The notes below the pieces were generated by a model, which searched no databases, was not told the DNA's origin, and saw nothing but the letters and a program-made list of their open reading frames with translations. A stretch of DNA of 64,000 nucleotides from DATKRB01 sp963794215 (lineage in GTDB: Bacteria; Actinomycetota; Acidimicrobiia; Acidimicrobiales; RAAP-2), in assembly GCA_963794215.1 (NCBI GenBank), contig CAWCCQ010000003.1, positions 434,001 to 498,000 of the forward strand, written 5' to 3'. The position numbers and the translations under genes are program-made. Below, piece after piece: positions 34,677 to 43,294 of the stretch (its first letter is position 1; each line of letters starts with the position of its first letter).

Positions 34677-36743
34677 GTGGTCGTCGCCGACACCCATCAC
34701 GACTCGGCCCCAGCCTGGTCGATCGGTCTGAACCCCAAGCAGCGAGACGCGGTGGACCACGGGGACCAGCCCCTCTTGGTGGTGGCCGGAGCGGGCACCG
34801 GCAAGACCCGGACCCTGGTCGCCCGGCTGGCGCGCCTGCTGAGCGAGGGGGTGGCTCCCGAGCGGATTCTTCTCGTCACCTTCAGCAGGCGGGCGGCGAC
34901 GGAGCTGATCCGCCGGGCCGGCCAGATGGCGAACCCGACCATGGCCCGCCGCGTCGAGGCCGGCACGTTCCACTCGGTGGCCCACCGAGTTCTGCGCCGC
35001 TACGGCGCATCGCTCGGGTTGGCCGAAGGGTTCAGCGTGCTCGACCAGGGCGACGCCCGCGATTTGCTCGCGTTGGTGCGCGCCCCGGTGGCGGCCGACT
35101 CGCTCCATCGCTTCCCGCGCACCGAGACCGTCGCCGCGATCTACGACCGGGTCGTCAGCAGCCAACGAGCGCTCGAGGAGACTGTGACCCGGGAGTTTGC
35201 GTGGTGCGCCAATGCCGTCGAACCCCTGCGCACGATCTTCACCGAGTACACCAGTCGCAAGCGCGCCCAGCACCTGCTCGACTTCGACGACCTGCTGCTG
35301 TTCTGGCGGGCAGCGGTGACCGACACCGCCGTCGGACCCGTACTCGCCGGCTGCTACGACCACGTGCTGGTCGACGAGTACCAGGACACGAGCATCGTCC
35401 AGGCCGACATCCTGCGCGCCCTACGCACCAGCGACGCGCGCATCACGGTGGTCGGCGACGACGCGCAAGCCATCTACTCGTTCCGGTCGGCCACCGTCCG
35501 CAACATCTTGGACTTTCCCACCCACTTTCCGGGGGCCGTGACGGTGACCCTCGAGCAGAACTACCGCTCGACGAGCGCCATTCTCGACCTGGCTAACGCC
35601 GTGATCGCCGAGTCCACTCAGGGCTACCCAAAGGTTCTGTGGACCAACCAAGGCGGCGGCGCCCGCCCGACACTGGCCACCTGTCCGGATCAGCAGGCCC
35701 AAGCCAACGCCGTGTGCACGACGATCCTCGAGCTCTACGAGTCGGGGATCACCCTGCGAGAGCAGGCGGTGCTCTTCCGTTCCTCGCACCACAGCGACCT
35801 CGTCGAGGTGGAGCTGCGCCGGCGCCGCATCCCCTTCGTCAAGTACGGCGGGCTGCGATTCCTAGAGGCGGCACACGTCAGAGATCTGCTGGCCTGCTTA
35901 CGGCTGGCGAGTAACCCGTGGGACGAGCTGGCCTGGACCAGAGTCCTACGGCTGGCCGACGGGATCGGACCGAGCTCAGCGGCGCGCATCGTCGAGGCGC
36001 TGGGCGTACGACGTCCGGGTCGCGACGGCCCCGATCCCCTTGCCCTGTTTTGCGACGATCCGTCCGGCGGGCCCGCGCCCTCGCGGGCGGCGGGCGATCT
36101 CGCGGCGCTGGCCGACGCGCTGGGGGAGTGCCGGACCGCGGGGCTTTCCCCGGGCGCTCAGGTCGAGCGCGTGCGACACCTGCTTGAGCCAATGATCCGC
36201 CGCCGCTACGACCACCCCGAGCCGCGGCTGGCCGACTTGGACGCTCTCGCTCGGCTGGCGGCGAGCGCAACAGACCGCGACAGCCTGGTGGCCGAGCTCA
36301 CCCTCGATCCCCCAGTTTCGACCGGCGACCTCGCGGGGCCCCCGGCACTTGACGACGACTGGCTGACGCTCTCGACGGTCCACTCCGCAAAGGGTGCCGA
36401 ATGGGGAGTGGTCCACCTGATCCACGCTGCCGATGGCGCATTCCCCTCCGACATGGCCACGAAGGACGACGACGGCATCGACGAAGAACGCCGACTGTTC
36501 TACGTGGCGTTAACCAGGGCGCGGCGTCTGTTGCACATCTATGTGCCCTTGCGCTACCACCACGGCCATCCATCCGGTTGGACCGATCGCCACAGCTACG
36601 CGCAGCGATCCCGGTTCCTTCCGCCGAGCATGGACAGGCTGCTCGATCACCGGCCGGTTCGCGGCGCGGCCGACCGAGCGATTCCGCGCGCCGCGCTGCC
36701 GGTCACCGGGACGGTCGACGCCGGGCTCGCTGATCTTTGGTGA
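34677..36743 (+). CDS. UvrD/Rep-type ATP-dependent DNA helicase
   Basis: This 688-residue superfamily 1A helicase has Walker A VVAGAGTGKTRTLVAR, motif Ia LLVTFSRRAATELIRRA, motif II VLVDEYQDTS, motif III VVGDDAQAIYSFRSA, motif IV NYRST, motif V TVHSAKGAEWGVVHLI and motif VI EERRLFYVALTRARRLL. The length is like PcrA/UvrD2-type enzymes without an extra nuclease domain. The GTG 34677 lies close after the divergent TetR. It acts in DNA repair by unwinding 3'-5'. The short repeats downstream may terminate it. Confidence 0.93.
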   Translation: MVVADTHHDSAPAWSIGLNPKQRDAVDHGDQPLLVVAGAGTGKTRTLVARLARLLSEGVAPERILLVTFSRRAATELIRRAGQMANPTMARRVEAGTFHSVAHRVLRRYGASLGLAEGFSVLDQGDARDLLALVRAPVAADSLHRFPRTETVAAIYDRVVSSQRALEETVTREFAWCANAVEPLRTIFTEYTSRKRAQHLLDFDDLLLFWRAAVTDTAVGPVLAGCYDHVLVDEYQDTSIVQADILRALRTSDARITVVGDDAQAIYSFRSATVRNILDFPTHFPGAVTVTLEQNYRSTSAILDLANAVIAESTQGYPKVLWTNQGGGARPTLATCPDQQAQANAVCTTILELYESGITLREQAVLFRSSHHSDLVEVELRRRRIPFVKYGGLRFLEAAHVRDLLACLRLASNPWDELAWTRVLRLADGIGPSSAARIVEALGVRRPGRDGPDPLALFCDDPSGGPAPSRAAGDLAALADALGECRTAGLSPGAQVERVRHLLEPMIRRRYDHPEPRLADLDALARLAASATDRDSLVAELTLDPPVSTGDLAGPPALDDDWLTLSTVHSAKGAEWGVVHLIHAADGAFPSDMATKDDDGIDEERRLFYVALTRARRLLHIYVPLRYHHGHPSGWTDRHSYAQRSRFLPPSMDRLLDHRPVRGAADRAIPRAALPVTGTVDAGLADLW

Positions 36744-36787
36744 CGCAGCGCGCGTCGACGCGCACGTCTGGCGCGGCGACACCGCTT

Positions 36788-36900
36788 CCTCTCGTGCCGA
36801 CACCGTCTCGTGGAGACACCGCCGATGATTGTCGTCGACACAGCCGTTGATTCTCTCGTGCCGACGCGCTGATTCTCTCGTGTCGACACGACCGTTGATT
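36788..36900. repeat. Degenerate intergenic repeats around a perfect palindrome
   Basis: Two 20-base units (36846-36865 and 36868-36887; 18 of 20 match, 22-base period), plus partial copies near 36788 and 36891, fill the space before the MFS gene. TCGTGTCGACACGA at 36878-36891 is a perfect 14-bp palindrome. It may be an operator or a remnant of a repetitive element. Confidence 0.55.
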
Positions 36901-36974
36901 GGAGAACGCGGAAGCTGGGAATACTGAACCCGGAGGCTGGGAATGCTACGGCCAGCCGACAATGGGGGAGACCG

Positions 36975-38537
36975 ATGTCCACGTTGCAATTCGACGCGCC
37001 GACGCAACCGACGGGGCCCGATGGCCAGCCACAGAGGATCCGGAGCCTGATTCCAGCTCGAATCGACCGGCTCGGATGGTCCCGCTTCCACACACGGCTC
37101 ATCGTGGCCCTCGGGGTGGCGTGGATTCTCGACGGCCTCGAGATCACTATCGCCAGCAACGTGACCGGCCTCATCAGCAACAAGGACTCGCTCAACCTCT
37201 CGACGGCGAACGTGGCGTTTGCCGTCGGCACCGTCTACCTCCTCGGTGAGGTGGCTGGCGCGCTGGTCTTCGGCCGCCTGTCGGACAAGTGGGGAAGACG
37301 CAATCTGTTCATGATCACGCTTGGCGTCTACCTTTTCGGGGGTTTCCTCACCTCACTCACCTTTGGGCACTCGCAGTTCTGGGTTTACTGGTTGTGGGCG
37401 TCGAGGTTCATCGCCGGCATGGGCATCGGGGGGGAGTACGCGGCGATCAATTCGGCGATCGACGAGCTCATCCCTGCGAAGTTCCGAGGCAGGGTGGACA
37501 TCGCCGTCAACGGGACTTATTGGGGCGGCGCGTTGATCGGCACGGTGTTGACCCTTCTCGTGGTCAACCATCTTTCGGTGAGCTACTCATGGCGGGTTGC
37601 GTTCTTGGCCGGTCCAGTCCTCGGAGTAGTCATCCTGTTCGTGAGGAAGAGCCTTCCTGAAAGTCCGCGATGGCTGCTGATGCACGGTCGTGAGCAAGAA
37701 GCAGAGGCTGCGGTCGAACAGATCGAACGAGCAACCGAGCGCACAGGCGGCAAGCTGGCGGACGTGGACGAGTCCAAGGCGATCGAGATCACCCCAGCCA
37801 CCGACATCGGGTTCGTCGCCCTGGCCCACACGCTCTTCGCCCGGTACCCGAAACGGTCGATCCTTGGCGCAACCCTGATGATCACCCAGTCGTTTCTCTA
37901 CAACGCGATCTTCTTCACCTACGCGCTCGTACTGACCAAGATCTACAACGTTCCCTCCAAGGACACGCCGTACTACTTCATCTTCTTCGCGCTCGGCAAT
38001 CTCATCGGGCCGTTGACGATCGGGCATCTCTTCGACTCGATCGGGCGCCGGCGCATGATCGCGGGAACCTACATTCTTTCCGGCACGCTGCTGGTCGTGA
38101 GCGCGCTGCTCTTCAACGCGCACGTGCTGAACGCGGTGAGCCAAACGGCCTGTTGGTGTGTGATCTTCTTCTTCGCCTCTGCCGGGGCCAGCGCGGCCTA
38201 CCTGACCGTGAGCGAGATCTTTCCGGTGGAGGTGCGAGCCAAGGCGATCGCCGTGTTCTTCGCCATCGCTCAGTGTTTCGGCGCCATGGGGCCATGGCTC
38301 TACGGGATGTTGATCGGCAACGGTCAAGATCCATTCAAACTGTTCGTCGGCTACCTCATCGGTGCCGGAGTGATGATCGTGGGCGGGATCGTCGAGATCA
38401 TCCTTGGCGTAGCGGCCGAACGGCGGCCCCTCGAGGACATCGCCAGCCCGCTGTCGGCGGTACCGCGTCCCTCACCCCACCTGTCCAACATGACCGGCGC
38501 GCCACGACCGCCAGCGGCTCGGGCGACCGGCTACTGA
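36975..38537 (+). CDS. Major facilitator superfamily transporter (metabolite:H+ symporter type)
   Basis: This 520-residue protein has about twelve hydrophobic helices. The N-terminal DGLEITIASNVTG and the loop FGRLSDKWGRRNLF match the MFS motif between helices 2 and 3. A second related loop is GHLFDSIGRRRM. The N-terminal segment (about 40 residues) is hydrophilic. A sugar or organic acid transporter is most likely; the substrate is unknown. It follows the palindromic repeat region. The stop lies in a 20-bp tandem repeat. Confidence 0.88.
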   Translation: MSTLQFDAPTQPTGPDGQPQRIRSLIPARIDRLGWSRFHTRLIVALGVAWILDGLEITIASNVTGLISNKDSLNLSTANVAFAVGTVYLLGEVAGALVFGRLSDKWGRRNLFMITLGVYLFGGFLTSLTFGHSQFWVYWLWASRFIAGMGIGGEYAAINSAIDELIPAKFRGRVDIAVNGTYWGGALIGTVLTLLVVNHLSVSYSWRVAFLAGPVLGVVILFVRKSLPESPRWLLMHGREQEAEAAVEQIERATERTGGKLADVDESKAIEITPATDIGFVALAHTLFARYPKRSILGATLMITQSFLYNAIFFTYALVLTKIYNVPSKDTPYYFIFFALGNLIGPLTIGHLFDSIGRRRMIAGTYILSGTLLVVSALLFNAHVLNAVSQTACWCVIFFFASAGASAAYLTVSEIFPVEVRAKAIAVFFAIAQCFGAMGPWLYGMLIGNGQDPFKLFVGYLIGAGVMIVGGIVEIILGVAAERRPLEDIASPLSAVPRPSPHLSNMTGAPRPPAARATGY

Positions 38538-38564
38538 TCTCACTCGACCGGCTACTGATCTCAC
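38524..38564. repeat. Two 20-bp direct repeats at the transporter stop
   Basis: Copies at 38524-38543 and 38545-38564 are identical, with a 21-base period. The transporter stop TGA lies in the first. Confidence 0.85.
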
Positions 38565-38575
38565 CGTGGCGGTGA
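38561..38575. terminator. Small hairpin between convergent genes
   Basis: TCACCG-TGG-CGGTGA forms a 6-bp stem between the transporter and the convergent DUF4234 gene; weak evidence for a terminator. Confidence 0.4.
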
Positions 38576-38585
38576 CCATGGGGCG

Positions 38586-38945
38586 TCAGCCCGCGCCGTG
38601 TGCTTCCCAGAAGCGGTTGAGCCAGCCTTGGGTCTTGACGACCCACACGATGGCGCCGACGAAGGGAAGGAGCACCCAGAACCCGGTCAGACCACTTACT
38701 GGCTTGGCCCTCCCGTCGGATGCATAGAGCTGGCCGACCTCCGCGGGCATGACGAAGACGTTCACGATGCCGAGCAGTATGGCGAGAACCAGCCCCAGCA
38801 GTCCGCCGATCCCAGCACCGCAGTACGCCCGCATCTCCTTGAAGGTGGCGTACTGCCAGTAGAGCGCATAAATGCCGAGCGAGATGATCGACAGCCCGAT
38901 CACCGCCCAAGGGTTCCGGACCTTGCCGATGGTTCCGTTGCTCAT
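38586..38945 (-). CDS. DUF4234 domain-containing membrane protein
   Basis: This 119-residue protein has the DUF4234 start (VRNPWAVIGLSIISLGIYAL, then YWQYATFKEM) and two more hydrophobic segments (GLLGLVLAILLGIVNVFVMP and GFWVLLPFVGAIVWVV). It is an integral membrane protein of unknown role. ATG 38945 has a GAGAGGCGGGGG ribosome region. A five-copy 14-bp tandem repeat lies about 45 bases upstream, which could affect its expression. Confidence 0.8.
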   Translation of the reverse strand: MSNGTIGKVRNPWAVIGLSIISLGIYALYWQYATFKEMRAYCGAGIGGLLGLVLAILLGIVNVFVMPAEVGQLYASDGRAKPVSGLTGFWVLLPFVGAIVWVVKTQGWLNRFWEAHGAG

Positions 38946-38991
38946 CTTCCCCCGCCTCTCGAGCCAAAGGACATGGCGGGCGAATGGTAGT

Positions 38992-39061
38992 TCGGACCGC
39001 ATGGCTCGGACCGCATGGCTCGGACCGCATGGCTCGGACCGCATGGCTCGGACCGCATGGG
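38992..39061. repeat. 14-bp tandem repeat, five copies
   Basis: The unit TCGGACCGCATGGC is repeated five times without gaps (last copy ends GGG), between the phosphoesterase stop and the DUF4234 start. Copy number of such arrays often varies. Confidence 0.95.
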
Positions 39062-39122
39062 AACTGGGCAGCGCGAGCGGGGCAGCGCGAATCCGAGGAT
39101 CTATCGACCTCGAGCCGCGCCG

Positions 39123-39701
39123 TCAACCGAGACGCTGCACCGTGGCGCCGTCGAATTCGTACTCGATGCCGGGGTTGCGGGAGCCCTCGGTCTCACCCAG
39201 ACGCACGATCTTGGCCCGGAGCTGACCCGGCTCGAGGTCGAGCAGTGCGACGGTGCCCAGGCGGGTCGACCACAGGTGCGGATGCACCGCGCTGCCCGAA
39301 TTCACCTGCAGGACACCATCGCGATAGTCCATCCGCTCGAAGTGGGTATGCCCAGTCACGAACACGTCGGCCTGCTCGCCGCGCAGATAGCGCCGACGCA
39401 ACACGTCGATGGGCTCATCCTCGGGCTCCATGTCGTGGACCGCGGCGATCCGGAACCCCTCGAAATCGAGATATTGCACCGGGGCGATCCGGGGGTCTTT
39501 CCAGTCGAAGTCGTTGTTCCCGAGAGCGGCGATCACGGGTGCCCACTGCTCGCACTGGTCGAGGATCATCGGATGGACGATGTCGCCGCAGTGGACGATC
39601 AAATCCACTCCCGAGAACGCGACCCGCACTTCGTCCCACAGCTCGCGCAGATCCGAGGGCATGTGGGTATCGCTCAAGATGCCGATGCGGGTGTGGCCCA
39701 T
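39123..39701 (-). CDS. Metallophosphoesterase (YfcE/MJ0936-like)
   Basis: This 192-residue phosphodiesterase has the calcineurin-like motifs: GILSDTHMP, IVHCGDIVHP, AALGNNDFDW, FVTGHTHFER and NSGS. It probably cleaves phosphodiesters, with two metal ions. Length is usual. It is transcribed away from the MaoC gene start, separated by about 150 bases. The physiological substrate is unknown. Confidence 0.92.
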   Translation of the reverse strand: MGHTRIGILSDTHMPSDLRELWDEVRVAFSGVDLIVHCGDIVHPMILDQCEQWAPVIAALGNNDFDWKDPRIAPVQYLDFEGFRIAAVHDMEPEDEPIDVLRRRYLRGEQADVFVTGHTHFERMDYRDGVLQVNSGSAVHPHLWSTRLGTVALLDLEPGQLRAKIVRLGETEGSRNPGIEYEFDGATVQRLG

Positions 39702-39854
39702 GGGTGGCCGAGCCTACCGAGTAGGTCCCTCGCGCCTGAAGGTGCTCGGATACCTCCAGCCGACCGCGCACGGCCGCCCATCCGATTGCCCCCCTAGACG
39801 CCCCGTCAACCGTGCGCCCCGGAAGTCGACGGGCCGCCGGGCGCGCCATCGTGC

Positions 39855-40709
39855 TCACGCGAAGCGGAACCGGCCGTTGTCGATCACGACGTCGCCGCTC
39901 TGGGCGACTGTACGGAACAGCGCCTCGTTTCCCTCTACCCACATCTGGACTTCGAGGGAATCGCCGGGGAAGACCGGCTTGGAGAAGCGGACGTCGATGG
40001 AGGTGAAACGCGCGGGATCCGACTGGCACAACGTGTGCAAGAGGGCACGTCCGGTGAACCCGAACGTGCACAGCCCGTGCAGGATCGGCTTGGGGAACCC
40101 CCCGCGCTTGGCAAAGGTCGGGTCCGAGTGGAGGGGGTTGCGGTCACCGCTCAGCCGGTAGAGCAACGCCTGGTCGGCTCGGGTCTGATACGTCACGACG
40201 TGGTCGGGCGCTCGATCGGGCGGGGCATTCAGACCGCCCGACGGGCCGCGGTCGCCTCCCCAGCCCCCCTCGTCACGAATGAACCCTGTCGTGGCCGAAC
40301 GGATGAGCGGCTTGCCCGACGCCACGTCGACAGCTTCGGACTCGGTCACCACGACCGCAGCGGACCCCTTGTCGTAGATGGCGGCGATCCGCGACTGCAC
40401 CCGGACCGTTCCCTCCACCGGCAGCTCTCCCAGCAGCTCGAGCGACTGGCCACCGTGGACGTAGCGGGCCGGGTTGTAGGTGCCGAGCTTGTCCCCCGAC
40501 ACCCCGCCCATGCCGACCATGACCCCGAAGGTGGGCAGGACCCGCTGGGCGATCCCGTCGGAGTTCTCGGTGGTGAATTCGAGCTCGAACCCGGTCGGAT
40601 CGAGGGCGCCGGCTCCGACGCCCACCGCGTAGAGAAGACAGTCCTTCGATGTCCACGATCGCTCGTGGGGCTCGGACGTCGCACCGACCGCATCTGGATT
40701 GATTGGCAT
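39855..40709 (-). CDS. MaoC-type enoyl-CoA hydratase (double hotdog, hydratase 2 type)
   Basis: This 284-residue protein has an N-terminal hotdog domain (residues about 10-130; SKDCLLYAVGVGAGALDP) and a C-terminal one with the hydratase 2 motif LYRLSGDRNPLHSDP, then GFPKPILHGLCTFGF. The D and H of DRNPLH are the catalytic pair. It likely hydrates trans-2-enoyl-CoA to (R)-3-hydroxyacyl-CoA, and it fits functionally with the 20-33 kb catabolic genes. The N-terminal GHF-type strand shows no catalytic residues, as expected. Confidence 0.92.
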   Translation of the reverse strand: MPINPDAVGATSEPHERSWTSKDCLLYAVGVGAGALDPTGFELEFTTENSDGIAQRVLPTFGVMVGMGGVSGDKLGTYNPARYVHGGQSLELLGELPVEGTVRVQSRIAAIYDKGSAAVVVTESEAVDVASGKPLIRSATTGFIRDEGGWGGDRGPSGGLNAPPDRAPDHVVTYQTRADQALLYRLSGDRNPLHSDPTFAKRGGFPKPILHGLCTFGFTGRALLHTLCQSDPARFTSIDVRFSKPVFPGDSLEVQMWVEGNEALFRTVAQSGDVVIDNGRFRFA

Positions 40710-40808
40710 CGTCTGACCTCTCTCGAACTGCCGCCCCCGACCGACGTTGGTACGTCACTGAGCGGCGAAGACGGCCGAGCCTAGCCAAGGCCTGCGCGCA
40801 GCGCCGAT

Positions 40809-41699
40809 TCAACGGAACTCAGCGGCCACCTCGGCGGCGAACCAGTCGAAGAAGTCCCGCCTGGCCGACCCGCGCCCCGCGTTCCAGTCCGGAACGATGA
40901 ACTCATCGACCCCGGCGTCGACGTAGGCCGACATCGTGTCGCGCAGCTGCGCGGCCGTTCCGCTGATGGAGGCCGGTCCGGACAAGGGGACCGTAGACAC
41001 CCCGGGGTCTTGGGGGTGAACGATCGCCTGGGCCGAGCGGGTGATGACCGAGGGATCGCGCTCGATCACAGCGCAGTGGCGATCGAGCACCACGTTCTTG
41101 TGAGCGAGCACCTCAGGGGTTCCCCAGGTGTTCCACTCATCGGCCCAGCGGGCGGCGATGCGCAGCGTGACCTTCTCCCCACCGCCGCCGATGAGGAGCG
41201 GCAGCTCCGACTGAACGGGTCTGGGCTCGAGCGGGGCGTCGATCAGCTGGTAGAAGCGGCCCTCGAAGGTCGTCCTCGATCGACGCATGAGGGAAGTGAC
41301 CACCTCGCAGGCCTCCTCGAGGCGCGCCAGGCGCTCGGGCACGGGCGGGAGCGGAATCCCGTACGCCTCGTGTTCGTTCACCTGCCATCCCGCGCCCATG
41401 CCGAGCACGAGCCGACCGCCACTCAGATGATCCACCGTGGCCGCCATGTTGGCCAGGACAGCGGGGTGGCGGTAGGTGTTCCCGACCACGAGAGACCCGA
41501 GGCGGACCCGGGGGACAGCGACCGCCAGCCCGGCCAGGACCCCCCAACACTCGTGGGTCGGCACCTCCAGCGGCGGCGCCGCGGGCAGGAAATGGTCGGC
41601 GATCCAGATCCCGTCCCATCCGGTGGACTCGGCATGGTGCGCGATCTCGGCGAGGTCGTCCCAAGACTGGCGCGTCGTCGGCCAGACGCTGAACCGCAT
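40809..41699 (-). CDS. LLM class F420-dependent oxidoreductase (TIGR03560-like)
   Basis: This 296-residue protein has WDGIWIADHFLP, VRLGSLVVGNTYRHPAVLAN, LSGGRLVLGMGAGWQ and LPLLIGGGGEK, the usual LLM/F420 features. Its ATG shares one base with the stop of the preceding LLM gene (TGATG), so the two are translationally coupled. The pair may form a heterodimer, like bacterial luciferase alpha and beta, or act in series. The substrate is unknown. Confidence 0.9.
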   Translation of the reverse strand: MRFSVWPTTRQSWDDLAEIAHHAESTGWDGIWIADHFLPAAPPLEVPTHECWGVLAGLAVAVPRVRLGSLVVGNTYRHPAVLANMAATVDHLSGGRLVLGMGAGWQVNEHEAYGIPLPPVPERLARLEEACEVVTSLMRRSRTTFEGRFYQLIDAPLEPRPVQSELPLLIGGGGEKVTLRIAARWADEWNTWGTPEVLAHKNVVLDRHCAVIERDPSVITRSAQAIVHPQDPGVSTVPLSGPASISGTAAQLRDTMSAYVDAGVDEFIVPDWNAGRGSARRDFFDWFAAEVAAEFR

Positions 41700-42571
41700 C
41701 AGCCAGCCAGACGATCGAACGTGGCCGCCACCGTCTCAAGCGCGCCCAGGTGGTCGTCGACGGTCGCCAGACCGGCGCGCATCGTGTTGACCGAGGCGTG
41801 GGACGCCCCGGCATCCCGCCAACGCTCGAGCTCATCGCGCACGCTCTGGGCGCCCCCATCACCCCAATTCACCCGTCCCTCCATGCCGAGTGTGGACGGA
41901 TCCCGACCGGCCCCACGGGCACCTTCTTTGATCAGAGCCCGAGCTTCGTCGAGCTCGGGCCCGGGGGGGACCATCGGAAACCATCCGTCGGCGAGCTGCC
42001 CCACCCGGCGATATGCCCGAGACGAGCGGGCACCGATCCAAATCGGAATGGGCCGCTGGATCGGAAGGGGAGCGAGACCTGCCCCCCGCACGTGGTCATG
42101 CTCGCCTCGATGGGTCACCGAGGGCTCAGTCCAGAGCCGGCGCAGGAGCGGGATCTGTTCCTCGAGCCGCCGGCCCCTGCCGGCGAATGGGACCCCGAGC
42201 GACTCGTACTCCACTTCGTTCCACCCCAGGCCCACCCCGAATCGCAGGCGCCCACCACTCAGGAGGTCCACCTCGGCCGCTTGCTTGGCCACGAGGACGG
42301 TCTGACGCTGCGGCAGGATGACAATGCCAGTGGTGAGCTCCAGCGACGTCGCGGCAGCCAGGTAGCCGAACAGGACCAGTGGCTCGTGGAACGTGGAGGT
42401 CACGTCATAGGCACCCCTCCAACCACGGTGGACGGCCGGGTCTGCGCCCACGACATGGTCGTACGCCAAGACGTGTCGATACCCAAAGGCTTCCACCTGC
42501 TCGGCGTAGCGCCGAACGTCGGCAACGTCCGCCCCGATCTCGGTCTGTGGAAACACGACGCCCACTTGCAT
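41699..42571 (-). CDS. LLM class F420-dependent oxidoreductase (TIGR03619-like)
   Basis: This 290-residue protein begins MQVGVVFPQTEIGADVADVR and has YRHVLAYDHVVGA, LELTTGIVILPQRQTVLVAK, LLSGGRLRFGVGLGWNEVEY and IPIWIGARS. It belongs to a different LLM subgroup from its coupled neighbour. It is divergent from the PPOX gene, with a perfect palindrome between them. It probably uses F420, which the window's fbiC helps make. Confidence 0.9.
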   Translation of the reverse strand: MQVGVVFPQTEIGADVADVRRYAEQVEAFGYRHVLAYDHVVGADPAVHRGWRGAYDVTSTFHEPLVLFGYLAAATSLELTTGIVILPQRQTVLVAKQAAEVDLLSGGRLRFGVGLGWNEVEYESLGVPFAGRGRRLEEQIPLLRRLWTEPSVTHRGEHDHVRGAGLAPLPIQRPIPIWIGARSSRAYRRVGQLADGWFPMVPPGPELDEARALIKEGARGAGRDPSTLGMEGRVNWGDGGAQSVRDELERWRDAGASHASVNTMRAGLATVDDHLGALETVAATFDRLAG

Positions 42572-42682
42572 CCGATCTGTCTAGCGCGTCGCGCCGCCGA
42601 AGTCGTTCGCGCCCGTCGGATCGACCGCGTCGGCATCGACTCGACGCGGCAGCCTCTGTGAGGCACGCTGCAGCTGAGCGAT

Positions 42683-42701
42683 CGCCTCCTCGGAGGAGGC
42701 G
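42683..42701. promoter_or_regulatory. Perfect 9+9 palindrome between F420 enzyme genes
   Basis: CGCCTCCTC-G-GAGGAGGCG lies between the divergent LLM pair and the PPOX gene. A dimeric repressor site for both operons is plausible. Confidence 0.45.
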
Positions 42702-42751
42702 GCCGACGATGGAGAGGGCGCGCACGGTGCGGCGTCGAAGGGAGGGGCCCG

Positions 42752-43228
42752 ATGTCCGAAGAGCAGCCACGAACCCAACGGCGCGGCCGGAGAATTGCGA
42801 TGTCCCCCGAGGAGCTCGACGCGTTCTTGGAAGACGAACGGACGTGTCGGGTGGCGACGGTGGGCCGCGACGGCGCACCACACAACGTTCCGTTGTGGTT
42901 CGTCTGGGACGGGCGGGCCCTGTGGCTCAACTCGGTGGTCAAGAGCCAACGCTGGACCGACGTCGGGCGCGACCCTCGGGTGAGCGTCGTCGTCGACGCC
43001 GGGGGTTCCTACGGCGAGCTGCGCGGCGTCGAGCTCATCGGACACCTCGAGCGGGTCGGCGAAGCTCCGCGAACCGGCACGCCCGATCCCGACCTCGAAG
43101 CTCCTGAACGACTCTTCGCCGGCAAGTACTCCCACGAGAGTGCGTTCGCCGCTGACGGACGGCACGCGTGGCTGCGGCTCGCACCCGACAAAATTGTCAG
43201 CTGGGACTTCCGTAAATTGGGCGTCTGA
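42752..43228 (+). CDS. PPOX class F420/FMN-dependent oxidoreductase (split barrel)
   Basis: This 158-residue protein has the pyridoxamine 5'-phosphate oxidase-like split barrel: VATVGRDGAPHNVPLWFVWD, NSVVKSQRWTDVGRDPRVSV and VELIGHLERVG. Members bind F420 or FMN and reduce small heterocycles or biliverdin. GGGAGGGG precedes the ATG. The N-terminal 20 residues are basic and not part of the domain. A terminator hairpin follows. Confidence 0.85.
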   Translation: MSEEQPRTQRRGRRIAMSPEELDAFLEDERTCRVATVGRDGAPHNVPLWFVWDGRALWLNSVVKSQRWTDVGRDPRVSVVVDAGGSYGELRGVELIGHLERVGEAPRTGTPDPDLEAPERLFAGKYSHESAFAADGRHAWLRLAPDKIVSWDFRKLGV

Positions 43229-43254
43229 ACGTCAACCCGTCGCACGGAGCGCAC

Positions 43255-43285
43255 CAAACCCTTGTCGCACGTGCCAAAGGGTTTG
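43255..43285. terminator. Bidirectional terminator hairpin
   Basis: CAAACCCTT and AAGGGTTTG form a 9-bp stem between the convergent PPOX and MDMPI genes; T-rich on both sides. Confidence 0.65.
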
Positions 43286-43294
43286 TCGAGATCC

